Assembly (NCBI GenBank): GCA_036659415.1
Contig: JAVXCQ010000004.1
Span: 21,921 to 85,920 of the forward strand
DNA: 64,000 nt
DNA from: JAVXCQ01 sp036659415
GTDB lineage: Bacteria; Bacillota; Negativicutes; Acidaminococcales; Acidaminococcaceae
Reading direction: 5' to 3'
Part shown: one piece after another, positions 1-8,266 of the stretch
Position numbering within the stretch: the stretch's first letter is position 1
Layout: every line of letters begins with the position of its first letter
Position numbers and translations under genes: made by a program
The notes under the pieces: model-generated
What the model saw: the letters and a program-made list of their open reading frames with translations, nothing else
Told to the model about the DNA's origin: nothing
Database searches by the model: none

Positions 1-9
1 TAATTATAG

Positions 10-55
10 AGCCATACGACCAACCTCAAGGGGAGTTGTAGGGCTTTCTTTTTTT
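10..55 (+). terminator. Terminator-like hairpin ahead of ribD
   Basis: AGCC (10-13) can pair with GGCT (42-45), with an inner CAAC/GTTG pairing and an imperfect stem between them. A T-rich run (46-55) follows immediately. It could end an upstream gene, or be the expression platform of an FMN riboswitch whose aptamer would lie left of the window. No aptamer sequence is visible here, so the riboswitch idea is inference only. Confidence 0.45.
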
Positions 56-77
56 GTGAAAAAGGTGGTGGCTAAGA

Positions 78-1178
78 ATGAAGGACGCAAAATGGATGCA
101 AAGAGCTTTAGATTTGGCGGTGTTAGCAGCTGGTAAGACCAGCCCCAACCCTTTAGTAGGTGCGGTGCTTGTCAATGACCAAGAAGAAATAGTGGGTGAG
201 GGCTGGCATCATAGAGCTGGCGCTGCTCATGCGGAAGTTAATGCCCTTGCCATGGCTGGAACCAAGGCACGAGGAGCTACTGCTTATGTTACCTTGGAAC
301 CTTGTTCGCATTATGGGCGCACGGGTCCTTGTGCGGATGCGTTGATTGCGGCAGGAGTGCGCAAAGTCGTGGTAGCGACCAAAGACCCCAATCCTCAAGT
401 CGCCGGTAAGGGGCTTTGTAAGCTACAAGAGGCTGGAATTGAAGTGGTTACAGGGGTTCTTGCCCCAGCAGCTTTAAAAATTAATGAAGTATTTTTTCAG
501 TGGGTGACGACGGGTAAGCCTTTTGTTGCCTTAAAATATGCCATGACGCTAGATGGTAAAATTGCTACAGCTAGCGGTGATTCCAAGTGGATTACGGGGG
601 AAGTGGCCAGAACTTATGCGCATTATTTGCGTGGTATTTATGACGGTATTCTGGTAGGCAAAGGCACGGTGTTAGCAGATAATCCGGCACTAACCTGTCG
701 CCTTAGCCCTGGCAAAAATCCGGTGCGAATTGTTTTAGACGCACGGCTAGAAATACCACCTACGGCGCAAGTTTTAGCAGACGGCGAGGCACCGACTTTG
801 TTAGTAACAAGTACTACTGTTAGTGCCAAGCTGGTAGAAGCACGGAGTAAGCTACCACAAGTAGAAGTCTTGCAAGTGGGTACAGTAGACGGCAAAATAG
901 ACTTAGTGGCTCTGCTAACGGTTTTGGGTGCTAGGAAAATTACCGGGCTTTTAGTTGAAGGCGGTAGTGCTACCCATGGTGCCTTTTATGCCGCAGGACT
1001 GGTTAACCGTGTGTATGCTTTTATCGCCCCCAAAATTATCGGCGGTGCCGGAGCTTTACCGCCAATCGGTGGTTGCGGATCACCAACTATTGCTACCGGC
1101 CGGCAACTGACAGCGCTAGAAACTAAAGTCCTAGGACAGGATTTGCTAATTACCGGTTCTTTAGCTAAGGAGGTATAA
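78..1178 (+). CDS. ribD: Bifunctional riboflavin deaminase/reductase RibD
   Basis: Cytoplasmic enzyme for the second and third steps of riboflavin synthesis: deamination of the GTP-derived pyrimidine, then reduction of the ribosyl side chain. The N-terminal cytidine-deaminase-like domain has the zinc motif HAE (about residues 51-53) and PCSHYGRTGPC (about 75-85). The C-terminal half is a RibD-type NADPH reductase domain, with DGKIA and the late VEGGS motif. At 366 aa it has the usual length for a two-domain RibD. The start follows AAGGTGG. It is the first of four rib genes in biosynthetic order, one base upstream of ribE, so it is surely co-transcribed. Confidence 0.97.
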   Translation: MKDAKWMQRALDLAVLAAGKTSPNPLVGAVLVNDQEEIVGEGWHHRAGAAHAEVNALAMAGTKARGATAYVTLEPCSHYGRTGPCADALIAAGVRKVVVATKDPNPQVAGKGLCKLQEAGIEVVTGVLAPAALKINEVFFQWVTTGKPFVALKYAMTLDGKIATASGDSKWITGEVARTYAHYLRGIYDGILVGKGTVLADNPALTCRLSPGKNPVRIVLDARLEIPPTAQVLADGEAPTLLVTSTTVSAKLVEARSKLPQVEVLQVGTVDGKIDLVALLTVLGARKITGLLVEGGSATHGAFYAAGLVNRVYAFIAPKIIGGAGALPPIGGCGSPTIATGRQLTALETKVLGQDLLITGSLAKEV

Positions 1179-1179
1179 G

Positions 1180-1833
1180 ATGTTTACAGGTTTAATTGCA
1201 GAAATGGGCAAGGTAAAAGCTTTGCACAAAGTAAAAAACTCTTATCAACTGACGATTGGGACGAACAAAATAGCTACCAGACTCAAAATAGGTGACAGTA
1301 TCGCCGTTAATGGCGCTTGTTTAACTGTTATTGCCTTGCAGGGAGTCGATTTTACCGCCGATGTCATGCCGGAAACGGCTAAAATGACTACAGTAGGTTT
1401 ACTACAAGCGGGTGAGTTGGTTAATTTGGAAGGTACCTTGCGTTTGCAAGATGGTCTGGACGGCCACTTGGTCAGTGGACACGTAGAAGGAGTGGGGGAA
1501 ATTAAACAAAAAGTTGCGGACGGCAATGCAGTACTTGTGACCATTAGTTGTGCAACTGCTTTACTTAAATATATCTTAAGTAAAGGTTCCATTGCTATTG
1601 ATGGGATTAGTCTAACCGTGACACAGGTAACAGACAAAGGATTTACGGTGTCGTTAATTCCTCATACAGCGGCACAAACTACTTTGGGCAGTAAAGGCGT
1701 GGGGCAAAAAGTAAATTTGGAAACAGACATGATCGGCAAATATGTTGAACAAATGCTCAAGTTTCAAGATAAAACAGCAACTAAACGACAAGAATTAAGT
1801 AAAAACACCCTATTTGAAAATGGATTTCTCTAA
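1180..1833 (+). CDS. ribE: Riboflavin synthase alpha subunit
   Basis: Catalyses dismutation of two 6,7-dimethyl-8-ribityllumazine molecules to riboflavin, the last pathway step. The protein begins with the hallmark MFTGLIAEMG and contains two tandem lumazine-binding barrels. The second starts near VSGHVEGVG, and the repeat motif recurs around DGISLTV. It is 217 aa, typical for the family. The ATG lies just after AAGGAGGTA at the end of ribD. The last 20 residues are charged and not conserved in character. It is also named ribC in some organisms. Confidence 0.96.
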   Translation: MFTGLIAEMGKVKALHKVKNSYQLTIGTNKIATRLKIGDSIAVNGACLTVIALQGVDFTADVMPETAKMTTVGLLQAGELVNLEGTLRLQDGLDGHLVSGHVEGVGEIKQKVADGNAVLVTISCATALLKYILSKGSIAIDGISLTVTQVTDKGFTVSLIPHTAAQTTLGSKGVGQKVNLETDMIGKYVEQMLKFQDKTATKRQELSKNTLFENGFL

Positions 1834-1847
1834 AGGAGCTGACGATT

Positions 1848-3053
1848 TTGGAAAATTTTAAATTTGATTCAGTAGAAAAGGCAATTGCGGACATTAAAGC
1901 TGGCAAGATGATTTTGGTAGTAGATGATGAAGACCGTGAAAATGAGGGTGACCTGATTATGGCGGCAGAAAAGGTAACACCAGAAGCCATTAATTTTATG
2001 GCTAAATTTGCCCGTGGGTTAATTTGTATGCCAGCCACCGGGGCAATTATGGATAAGCTGCAATTTGGAGCTATGGTAGCACATAATACGGATAATCATG
2101 AAACTGCTTTTTCTGTGTCCATTGACCATGTGGATACAACTACAGGTATTTCCGCTCATGAAAGAGCTTTAACTATTTTGAAATGCACTGAAGCTGATGC
2201 GTGCGCCGAAGATTTTCGACGTCCCGGTCATGTTTTCCCCCTGCGCTCTCGCGAAGGTGGAGTTTTGAGGCGAATTGGGCACACCGAAACCACAACGGAT
2301 TTATGTACTTTGGCTGGCCTGCAACCGGTAGGTATTTGCTGCGAAATTATGAGTGACGACGGCTCCATGGCTAGAACTCCGGAACTAATGGATTTTGCGG
2401 CTCAATACCAGCTTACCTTTATTACCGTGGCTTCTTTAGTAGCCTATCGTAAAGCCCATGAAAGAATGATTCACAAAGCAGCCACAGCCATGCTACCTTC
2501 CAAATACGGACAATTTACCATTGTTGCTTACGAAAACGATTTAGACGATTTTTGTCATGTAGCTTTAGTTAAAGGTGAGGTGGCAGGTAAAGCCAATGTG
2601 TTGGTGCGTGTCCATTCGGAATGCCTTACAGGCGATGCCTTTGGTTCTTTGCGTTGCGACTGCGGTGACCAACTAGCAACTGCTATGCAGATGGTAGAAC
2701 AAGAAGGTACCGGCGTCGTCTTATATATGCGACAAGAAGGCAGGGGCATTGGTTTGGCGAATAAAATAAGAGCCTATGAATTGCAAGACCAGGGTTACGA
2801 TACAGTGGAGGCCAATATTAAACTGGGCTTTGCTCCCGACTTGCGCGATTACGGCATTGGAGCCCAAATCCTCTCGGATTTAGGTTTAACTAGCGTGCGC
2901 TTAATCACTAATAATCCGGCTAAACGGGTGGGGTTGTCCGGCTATGGTATTACCGTTACCGAGCGGGTGCCGATTATTATGCAGGACAACAAGTTTAATC
3001 ACGACTATTTGTCTTGTAAAGAAGAAAAAATGGGACATAAACTCCAAGCATAA
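1848..3053 (+). CDS. ribBA: Fused DHBP synthase / GTP cyclohydrolase II
   Basis: Makes both precursors of lumazine: 3,4-dihydroxy-2-butanone 4-phosphate from ribulose 5-phosphate (N-terminal half) and the pyrimidine precursor from GTP (C-terminal half). The RibB part has DEDRENEGDL near residues 26-35 and GGVLRRIGHTE. The RibA part has the zinc cysteines in SLRCDCGDQL and the catalytic RQEGRGIGL stretch. The start is TTG at 1848, preceded by AAAGGAG; no ATG is suitably placed. It is 401 aa, normal for the fusion. It lies 14 bases downstream of ribE. Confidence 0.96.
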   Translation: MENFKFDSVEKAIADIKAGKMILVVDDEDRENEGDLIMAAEKVTPEAINFMAKFARGLICMPATGAIMDKLQFGAMVAHNTDNHETAFSVSIDHVDTTTGISAHERALTILKCTEADACAEDFRRPGHVFPLRSREGGVLRRIGHTETTTDLCTLAGLQPVGICCEIMSDDGSMARTPELMDFAAQYQLTFITVASLVAYRKAHERMIHKAATAMLPSKYGQFTIVAYENDLDDFCHVALVKGEVAGKANVLVRVHSECLTGDAFGSLRCDCGDQLATAMQMVEQEGTGVVLYMRQEGRGIGLANKIRAYELQDQGYDTVEANIKLGFAPDLRDYGIGAQILSDLGLTSVRLITNNPAKRVGLSGYGITVTERVPIIMQDNKFNHDYLSCKEEKMGHKLQA

Positions 3054-3122
3054 AATATTTTGTGAAAATTACTGTTAGATGTATAAATTCAGTGTTAAAA
3101 TTATAAAAACGGAGGTAAATAC

Positions 3123-3584
3123 ATGAAAATTTTAGAAGGTAAATTACAAGCAGAAGGTATGCAAGTGGGTATTGTAGTAGCGAGATTTAACGAATTTATT
3201 ACGGGTAAGCTCCTAGCCGGTGCTGTGGATTGTTTAGTACGTCACGGTGCAACTGATGAAGCTATTACAGTAGCGTGGGTGCCAGGTGCTTTTGAAATTC
3301 CTTTAATTGCACAAAAAATGGCAGCTAGTAAAAAATACGATGCAATTATTTGCTTAGGTGCGGTTATTCGTGGTGCTACTCCGCATTTTGATTATGTTTG
3401 CGCTGAAGTGTCCAAAGGCATTGCCCATGTTACCATGGAATCCGGTGTTCCCGTAACCTTTGGGGTGCTGACTACGGAAAACATTGAACAAGCGGTAGAA
3501 CGTGCAGGAACTAAAGCGGGTAATAAAGGCACAGATGCTGCTATGTCCGCTATTGAAATGGTTAATCTACTAAAAAATGTTTAA
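3123..3584 (+). CDS. ribH: 6,7-dimethyl-8-ribityllumazine synthase
   Basis: Condenses the pyrimidine and the four-carbon phosphate to lumazine; family members assemble into pentamers or icosahedral shells. The 153-aa sequence contains the family motifs PGAFEIP (about residues 57-63) and GAVIRGATPHFDYV with the catalytic His (about 80-93). The start follows ACGGAGGTAAATAC. The gap from ribBA is 69 bases and AT-rich, so a secondary promoter there is possible, although the gene order argues for one operon. Confidence 0.96.
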   Translation: MKILEGKLQAEGMQVGIVVARFNEFITGKLLAGAVDCLVRHGATDEAITVAWVPGAFEIPLIAQKMAASKKYDAIICLGAVIRGATPHFDYVCAEVSKGIAHVTMESGVPVTFGVLTTENIEQAVERAGTKAGNKGTDAAMSAIEMVNLLKNV

Positions 3585-3596
3585 TGGAGCAAATAA

Positions 3597-4448
3597 ATGA
3601 ATAATTATCTAACTAAAGGAACTGTTGACGGTGTTCGAATTTATGTGTTAGAAACAACTGGCTTAGTACAGGAAGCGAACGAACGGCATCATTGTTCCCA
3701 TCTCGGCATTGCCGCTTTGGGTAGGGCGATGAATGGGGCGCTCCTACTAGCTGCTACGATGAAAAATGACGAACGGGTAACTTTGCGGTTTGCCGGTAAT
3801 GGACCACTGGGAACGGTCGTGGCAGATGCAACAGCTGGGCAAGTCCGTGGCTATGTGGAACATCCAGATGTTTTTCTTCCCTTAAAAAAAGGCAAGCTAG
3901 ATGTGGGTGGCGGTATTGGGCAAGGTAATTTGATGGTGACCAGGGTGCTCAACAATGCTGAGCCTTTTAGTGGTTTTAGTGAATTGGTGGATGGAGAAAT
4001 CGCTTCTGACCTGACCAATTACCTCTATACTTCGGAACAAACTCCCAGTAGCGTGGCTTTAGGTGTATTGGTAAATAAAAACGGGCAGGTTTTAGCAGCT
4101 GGTGGCTGGTTTATTCAAGCTATGCCAGATTGTTCGGAAGAGGTGTTAGCCACCCTAGAAAACAATGTGCTGACTATGCCTTATATTACAGAACTTTTAC
4201 AAGCGGGGCTTACACCAGAAGCGATTATTAGAAGAATAGCCCAAGGGTTAGAAGTAAGTATTAAGGAAACCTTGCCAGTGGAGTTCAAATGTACTTGCAC
4301 CAGAGCAAATATTGCAGAGATGCTTAGCGGCTTAACCGCTCAAGATCTTGAGGATTTAGCTGAAGATGAAGCAACAGAAGTGCATTGCCCGTTTTGCAAT
4401 ACCTTTTATACCTTTAGCCAAGCAGAAATAATAGCATTAAAAAAATAA
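3597..4448 (+). CDS. hslO: Redox-regulated chaperone Hsp33
   Basis: Cytoplasmic holdase chaperone activated by oxidation. The C-terminal zinc site is complete: CTC (about residue 231 on) and CPFC (about 264-267) supply the four cysteines that release zinc on oxidation. The N-terminal domain has the Hsp33 pattern around GRAMNGALLLAATMK and LGTVVADA. At 283 aa it is slightly short but full length. The start follows GGAGC, 12 bases after ribH, so it probably rides on the rib transcript. No terminator is visible before the recA promoter. Confidence 0.95.
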   Translation: MNNYLTKGTVDGVRIYVLETTGLVQEANERHHCSHLGIAALGRAMNGALLLAATMKNDERVTLRFAGNGPLGTVVADATAGQVRGYVEHPDVFLPLKKGKLDVGGGIGQGNLMVTRVLNNAEPFSGFSELVDGEIASDLTNYLYTSEQTPSSVALGVLVNKNGQVLAAGGWFIQAMPDCSEEVLATLENNVLTMPYITELLQAGLTPEAIIRRIAQGLEVSIKETLPVEFKCTCTRANIAEMLSGLTAQDLEDLAEDEATEVHCPFCNTFYTFSQAEIIALKK

Positions 4449-4461
4449 TTTTTTTCGAAGC

Positions 4462-4490
4462 TTGACGAAACGAACAGATGTTTGTATAAT
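4462..4490 (+). promoter_or_regulatory. recA promoter (sigma-A type)
   Basis: TTGACG (4462-4467), a spacer of exactly 17 bases, and TATAAT (4485-4490). The spacer contains the LexA box listed separately. The promoter excludes a recA start at 4482, which would lie inside the spacer. Confidence 0.88.
4471..4484 (+). promoter_or_regulatory. LexA operator (SOS box) of recA
   Basis: CGAACAGATGTTTG fits the Firmicutes LexA consensus CGAAC-RNRY-GTTYG at every position. It fills most of the spacer between the -35 and -10 boxes, so bound LexA would block RNA polymerase. Two sites of the same form lie upstream of lexA at the far end of the window, which supports the assignment. Confidence 0.9.
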
Positions 4491-4514
4491 AATCGTAGAA
4501 CAGGGGGGATTTGC

Positions 4515-5573
4515 GTGGAAATGGATAAAACTAAGGCTTTAGAAGTAGCCTTACGACAAATTGAAAAAGATTTTGGCAAAGGTTCAATTATGAAGTTGGG
4601 TGAAGCCGGAGCTAAGATGAATATAGAAACTATCCCTAGTGGAGCGTTGTCTTTGGATATCGCCCTAGGTGTAGGTGGTATTCCTCGCGGGAGAGTTATT
4701 GAGATCTACGGACCGGAATCTTCCGGTAAAACCACCGTTGCCTTGCATATGATTGCTGAAGCGCAAAAACTAGGAGGTTACGCAGCCTTTATTGATGCTG
4801 AGCACGCCTTGGATCCAGAGTATGCTCGCCGTTTGGGTGTTAATATTGATGAATTACTGATTTCGCAACCAGATAATGGTGAACAAGCCTTGGAAATTGC
4901 TGACGCCTTAGTGCGTAGTGGCGCTATTGATATTATTGTTATCGACTCTGTAGCAGCACTTGTTCCACGTGCTGAAATCGAAGGCGAGATGGGAGATACT
5001 CATGTGGGCTTGCAAGCTAGGCTTATGAGTCAAGCTCTGCGTAAATTAACCGGTATTATTTCCAAGTCTAAAACGGCAACTATTTTCATTAACCAAATTC
5101 GTGAAAAAGTAGGCGTCATGTTTGGTAGTCCAGAAACCACCAGTGGTGGTCGCGCTTTGAAATTTTATGCTACTATTCGCCTAGATGTACGGAGAATTGA
5201 AACACTCAAAAATGGTAATGACATGATTGGTAGTAGAACCCGTGTTAAAGTTGTTAAAAATAAAATTGCTCCGCCGTTTAAACAGGCTGAGTTTGATATT
5301 ATGTATGGCGAAGGCATTTCTCACGAAGGTTGTTTAGTGGATTTGGGCGCCGAGTACAATGTGATTAATAAGAGTGGTGCGTGGTATTCCTATGGCGAAG
5401 AACGCATGGGGCAAGGTAAGGAAAATGTTAAGGAATTTTTGAAAAAAAATCCGCAAATCGCCCAAGAAATAGAAGCTAAAGTGCGGGCATTGACAGTGGC
5501 TAAGCCAGTGGTGGCAGAAGAAGGTAGTGTTGCAGATGTCGTGGAAGCCAAAGAAACCATTGACAAACTATAA
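4515..5573 (+). CDS. recA: Recombinase RecA
   Basis: ATP-dependent strand-exchange protein and SOS co-protease. Seen: MDKTKALEVALRQIEKDFG at the N-terminus, Walker A GPESSGKTT, the segment around GSPETTSGGRALKF, and an acidic C-terminal tail ending KETIDKL. I place the start at GTG 4515, six bases after a run of six G; ATG 4521 is the alternative (spacing 12). An open frame reaching 4482 is ruled out by the promoter. The length, 352 aa, is typical. It is separated from cinA, its usual Firmicutes neighbour, which is at 56.7 kb here. Confidence 0.97.
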   Translation: MEMDKTKALEVALRQIEKDFGKGSIMKLGEAGAKMNIETIPSGALSLDIALGVGGIPRGRVIEIYGPESSGKTTVALHMIAEAQKLGGYAAFIDAEHALDPEYARRLGVNIDELLISQPDNGEQALEIADALVRSGAIDIIVIDSVAALVPRAEIEGEMGDTHVGLQARLMSQALRKLTGIISKSKTATIFINQIREKVGVMFGSPETTSGGRALKFYATIRLDVRRIETLKNGNDMIGSRTRVKVVKNKIAPPFKQAEFDIMYGEGISHEGCLVDLGAEYNVINKSGAWYSYGEERMGQGKENVKEFLKKNPQIAQEIEAKVRALTVAKPVVAEEGSVADVVEAKETIDKL

Positions 5574-6057
5574 TGAAGCCTATGAATTCGCGTTAAACCG
5601 TTTATCATACAGGGATTATAGTCAAAAAGACTTAGAAGTAAAGCTGGCGGGCAGATTATGTCCGCCGGATATCATTGAGCAAGTGGTCAATAAGCTGGTG
5701 GATTACGCCTTTGTTAATGATGAGCGTTATGCCGAAAAGGTTTTTAAAAATTGGTTAGCCAAAAAATATTATGGCAGTAATCATCTGCGGATGGAGCTTC
5801 ATAAAAAAGTTGTACGGGAGGATTTAATCCCGCAAATGCTACAAAAATTGTCAACGGAAGAAGAGTTAGAACGAGCACTAAATGCGGCTCAAAGTTACCG
5901 CAAAAAGAATTATAAAAAGTACGGCGAAAAGAATAGAGAATGTATTGCTAACCTGGCACGAGCATTAACAGCAAAGGGATTTAGCGGTAGTATGATCAGA
6001 TTAACCTTTAACAGATTGGAAAGTAATTGGGATGAGGAGTCGCAACTTGACACCTAG
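5536..6057 (+). CDS. recX: RecA regulator RecX
   Basis: RecX binds RecA filaments and inhibits or modulates strand exchange. The protein shows the RecX three-helix repeats: AYEFALNRLSYRDYSQKDL near the start, then DYAFVNDERYAEKVFKNW in the middle repeat. The open frame begins inside recA (GTG 5527, ATG 5536, TTG 5560 are candidates). I prefer ATG 5536, which has AGAAGG about 11 bases upstream. The overlap with recA is about 38 bases and implies translational coupling. About 173 aa. It shares the SOS promoter of recA. Confidence 0.88.
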   Translation: MSWKPKKPLTNYNEAYEFALNRLSYRDYSQKDLEVKLAGRLCPPDIIEQVVNKLVDYAFVNDERYAEKVFKNWLAKKYYGSNHLRMELHKKVVREDLIPQMLQKLSTEEELERALNAAQSYRKKNYKKYGEKNRECIANLARALTAKGFSGSMIRLTFNRLESNWDEESQLDT

Positions 6058-6116
6058 CACAAAAACAGATAGAATTAACCTATCCAATCGTGTTAATGTT
6101 TAATTATGTTATCCAC

Positions 6117-6156
6117 GAGGCGACATAGATTTTGATGTTGCCTCATTTGTTTTATT
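6117..6156 (+). terminator. Hairpin with T-rich tail between recX and rny
   Basis: GAGGCGACAT (6117-6126) pairs with ATGTTGCCTC (6135-6144) around an 8-base loop, with one G-U pair. ATTTGTTTTATT follows. Only about 24 bases separate it from the rny Shine-Dalgarno, too few for a full promoter. It may therefore be a leaky terminator or a leader element in the rny 5' region rather than a simple operon end. Confidence 0.7.
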
Positions 6157-6182
6157 CAAATCAAACTGAGGAGGTGTAGATT

Positions 6183-7718
6183 ATTTTAGAAATAATCGGG
6201 ATTTCCGTCGGTGTTGGTATTGTTGGTGGTGCTATCGGTTATTTAGTACGTAAAAATATTGCTGAAGGCAAAATTGCTACTGCTGAAGAAACTGCTATTC
6301 GTATCGTCCAAGATGCCGAAAAAACCGGCGAGGCTAAAAGAAAAGAAGCTTTACTAGAAGCTAAAGAAGAGATTCATCGTCTGCGTTCTGATATGGAACG
6401 TGAAAATAAAGAACGACGCTCAGAGTTACAACGTTCGGAACGACGCCTAGTACAAAAAGAAGAAAATCTTGATAAAAAACTAGATTCTTATGAAAAGAAA
6501 GAAGAACATTTAATTACGCAAGAAACTAAATTGCGCGACAGCCAAGACAAGGTTGATGCTCTTTATGGCAAGCAAATAGTTGAGCTAGAACGTTTAGCTG
6601 GCTTAAGTGCAGACGAAGCTAAGAAAGAACTACTGGATAATGTGGCAGATGATATCAGACACGAAACTGCAGTTCTCATTAAAGATTTAGAACAACAAGC
6701 CAAGGACGAAGCAGATAAGAAAGCACGGGAAATTATTTCCATGGCTATTCAACGTTGTGCAGCTGACCATGTGGCAGAAACTACTGTTTCCGTTGTTACA
6801 TTACCCAATGATGAGATGAAGGGGCGTATTATTGGCCGTGAGGGTCGTAATATCAGAACCTTGGAAACTTTAACTGGTATCGACTTGATTATTGATGATA
6901 CCCCGGAAGCTGTCATTATTTCCGGTTTTGACCCAGTACGCCGTGAGGTGGCACGTACCGCATTAGAAAAATTGATTAATGATGGTCGTATTCATCCTGC
7001 CCGTATTGAGGAAATGGTAGAAAAAGCACAAAAAGAAGTAGAACAAAAAATTAAAGAAGCCGGTGAACAAGCTACCTTTGAAACAGGTGTACATGGTTTG
7101 CATCCGGAACTTATTAAATTGTTAGGGCGCCTTAAATATCGTACCAGTTATGGTCAAAATGTTTTGAAACACGCTATTGAGGTATCTCATTTAGCAGGAC
7201 TTATGGCATCAGAACTGGGCGTAGACGTTATGCTTGCTAAACGTGCTGGATTATTACACGATATTGGCAAAGCAGTTGACCACGAAATGGAAGGTTCACA
7301 CGTGGAAATTGGTGGCGACATTGCTAAAAAATACCGTGAATCCGACCTTATTATTAACTCGATTATGGCACATCATGGTGACATTGAGCCAACTTCCGTA
7401 GAAGCTGTCCTGGTTGCCGCCGCAGATGCTATTTCAGCAGCTAGACCGGGTGCACGTCGTGAAACCCTAGAAAGTTACTTGAAACGTTTAACTCGATTGG
7501 AAGAGATTTCTGAGTCCTTTGAGGGCGTAGAAAAATGTTTCGCAGTACAAGCAGGGCGTGAAATTCGTATTATGGTTAAACCAGAGTTGGTAGACGATGA
7601 TACAGCCGTTTTATTGGCAAGGGATATTGCTAAGAAAATTGAATCTGAAATGGAATACCCAGGACAGATTAAGGTTATCATTATTCGTGAAACACGCGCA
7701 GTTGACTACGCAAAATAA
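6183..7718 (+). CDS. rny: Ribonuclease Y, apparent ATT start
   Basis: Membrane-anchored endoribonuclease that initiates mRNA decay. The full frame from 6183 encodes about 511 aa. It has an N-terminal membrane segment (GISVGVGIVGGAIGYLV), a long charged coiled coil to about residue 190, a KH domain with GRIIGREGRN (about 215) and an HD domain with LLHDIGKAVDHE (about 357). The first ATG in frame, at 6393, would remove the anchor and about 70 residues. A TAG at 6177 closes the frame, and no ATG, GTG or TTG lies between it and 6393. GAGGAGGTG (6168-6176) precedes ATT at 6180 and 6183, so ATT is the only plausible start. A base error is possible but would need to sit exactly at the initiator. Confidence 0.9.
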   Translation: MLEIIGISVGVGIVGGAIGYLVRKNIAEGKIATAEETAIRIVQDAEKTGEAKRKEALLEAKEEIHRLRSDMERENKERRSELQRSERRLVQKEENLDKKLDSYEKKEEHLITQETKLRDSQDKVDALYGKQIVELERLAGLSADEAKKELLDNVADDIRHETAVLIKDLEQQAKDEADKKAREIISMAIQRCAADHVAETTVSVVTLPNDEMKGRIIGREGRNIRTLETLTGIDLIIDDTPEAVIISGFDPVRREVARTALEKLINDGRIHPARIEEMVEKAQKEVEQKIKEAGEQATFETGVHGLHPELIKLLGRLKYRTSYGQNVLKHAIEVSHLAGLMASELGVDVMLAKRAGLLHDIGKAVDHEMEGSHVEIGGDIAKKYRESDLIINSIMAHHGDIEPTSVEAVLVAAADAISAARPGARRETLESYLKRLTRLEEISESFEGVEKCFAVQAGREIRIMVKPELVDDDTAVLLARDIAKKIESEMEYPGQIKVIIIRETRAVDYAK

Positions 7719-7724
7719 TAAATT

Positions 7725-7768
7725 AAGCCGCTGCTTCCAATTATTTGGGGCAGCGGCTTTTAGTTTTA
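7725..7768 (+). terminator. rny terminator
   Basis: AAGCCGCTGC (7725-7734) pairs with GCAGCGGCTT (7750-7759), and TTAGTTTT follows. A strong GC-rich stem directly after the rny stop codon. Confidence 0.9.
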
Positions 7769-7777
7769 TGGTATAAT
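7769..7777 (+). promoter_or_regulatory. Extended -10 promoter for zinc-ribbon gene
   Basis: TGGTATAAT, an extended -10 element (TGn plus a perfect TATAAT), 34 bases before the start codon. No good -35 box is seen 17 bases upstream, where the rny terminator lies. Confidence 0.6.
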
Positions 7778-7810
7778 ACTAACTAGTCAAATGATATCGG
7801 AGGAATGTAG

Positions 7811-8212
7811 ATGAGGATCGAAGGTGCTGGCGGTTGTTTTGAAAACCGCATTTATGAATTACAAGCAGATGCTGCTTGGCAGATTATATTATTGGTGGTA
7901 GCAGAAATTGGTGTTTTGGTGACCAAACAGGATGCAGAGGCACGTTTACTTGACGGGAAACTAGGGAAAAAAATGATTAATATCGGCGTCCAAAAAATGG
8001 ACGAAGAAAGTTGCCAGATTTTTGTCGATACTCGCAAGGAAACCCTGCAAGTATATAGCTGGAAGCCAGAAGAGGGCGAAGTAAATGCTTTTTACGCTTC
8101 TTTTGAAAAGAAGATTAAAGAATATGCTGCCTTTATCCTGTGTCCTAACTGTACTGCTAAAATTAGCTCCAGTGCAAAGTTCTGTCCTGAATGTGGCGCA
8201 CCGGTGAAATAA
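7811..8212 (+). CDS. Zinc-ribbon protein of unknown function
   Basis: 133 aa, no recognised family for the first 100 residues. The C-terminus is a clear double-CxxC zinc ribbon (CPNC, then CPEC 17 residues later) ending GAPVK, as in zinc_ribbon_2 domains. The N-terminal part looks like a small alpha/beta domain, with a hydrophobic helix around AAWQIILLVVAEIGVLV and a charged stretch before the ribbon. The start has a good GGAGG 8 bases upstream. It has its own promoter and terminator and is therefore monocistronic. Function not assigned. Confidence 0.8.
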   Translation: MRIEGAGGCFENRIYELQADAAWQIILLVVAEIGVLVTKQDAEARLLDGKLGKKMINIGVQKMDEESCQIFVDTRKETLQVYSWKPEEGEVNAFYASFEKKIKEYAAFILCPNCTAKISSSAKFCPECGAPVK

Positions 8213-8216
8213 AAAA

Positions 8217-8255
8217 GAAACCAACTACCGTTATGGTATTTGGTTTCATTTTTAT
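8217..8255. terminator. Bidirectional terminator
   Basis: GAAACCAA (8217-8224) pairs with TTGGTTTC (8240-8247), with an inner TACC/GGTA stem. There is a T-run on the right (8248-8254) and an A-run on the left (8211-8216). It serves the zinc-ribbon gene and, in reverse, rpmB. Confidence 0.88.
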
Positions 8256-8266
8256 AGGATATACAA

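Noticed and set aside
1..77. FMN riboswitch ahead of ribD
   Set aside because: Only a terminator-like hairpin is inside the window. None of the conserved aptamer segments is visible, so the riboswitch itself cannot be claimed.
4482..4514. Longer RecA starting at 4482
   Set aside because: That codon lies between the -35 and -10 boxes of the recA promoter and inside the LexA box, upstream of any transcription start.
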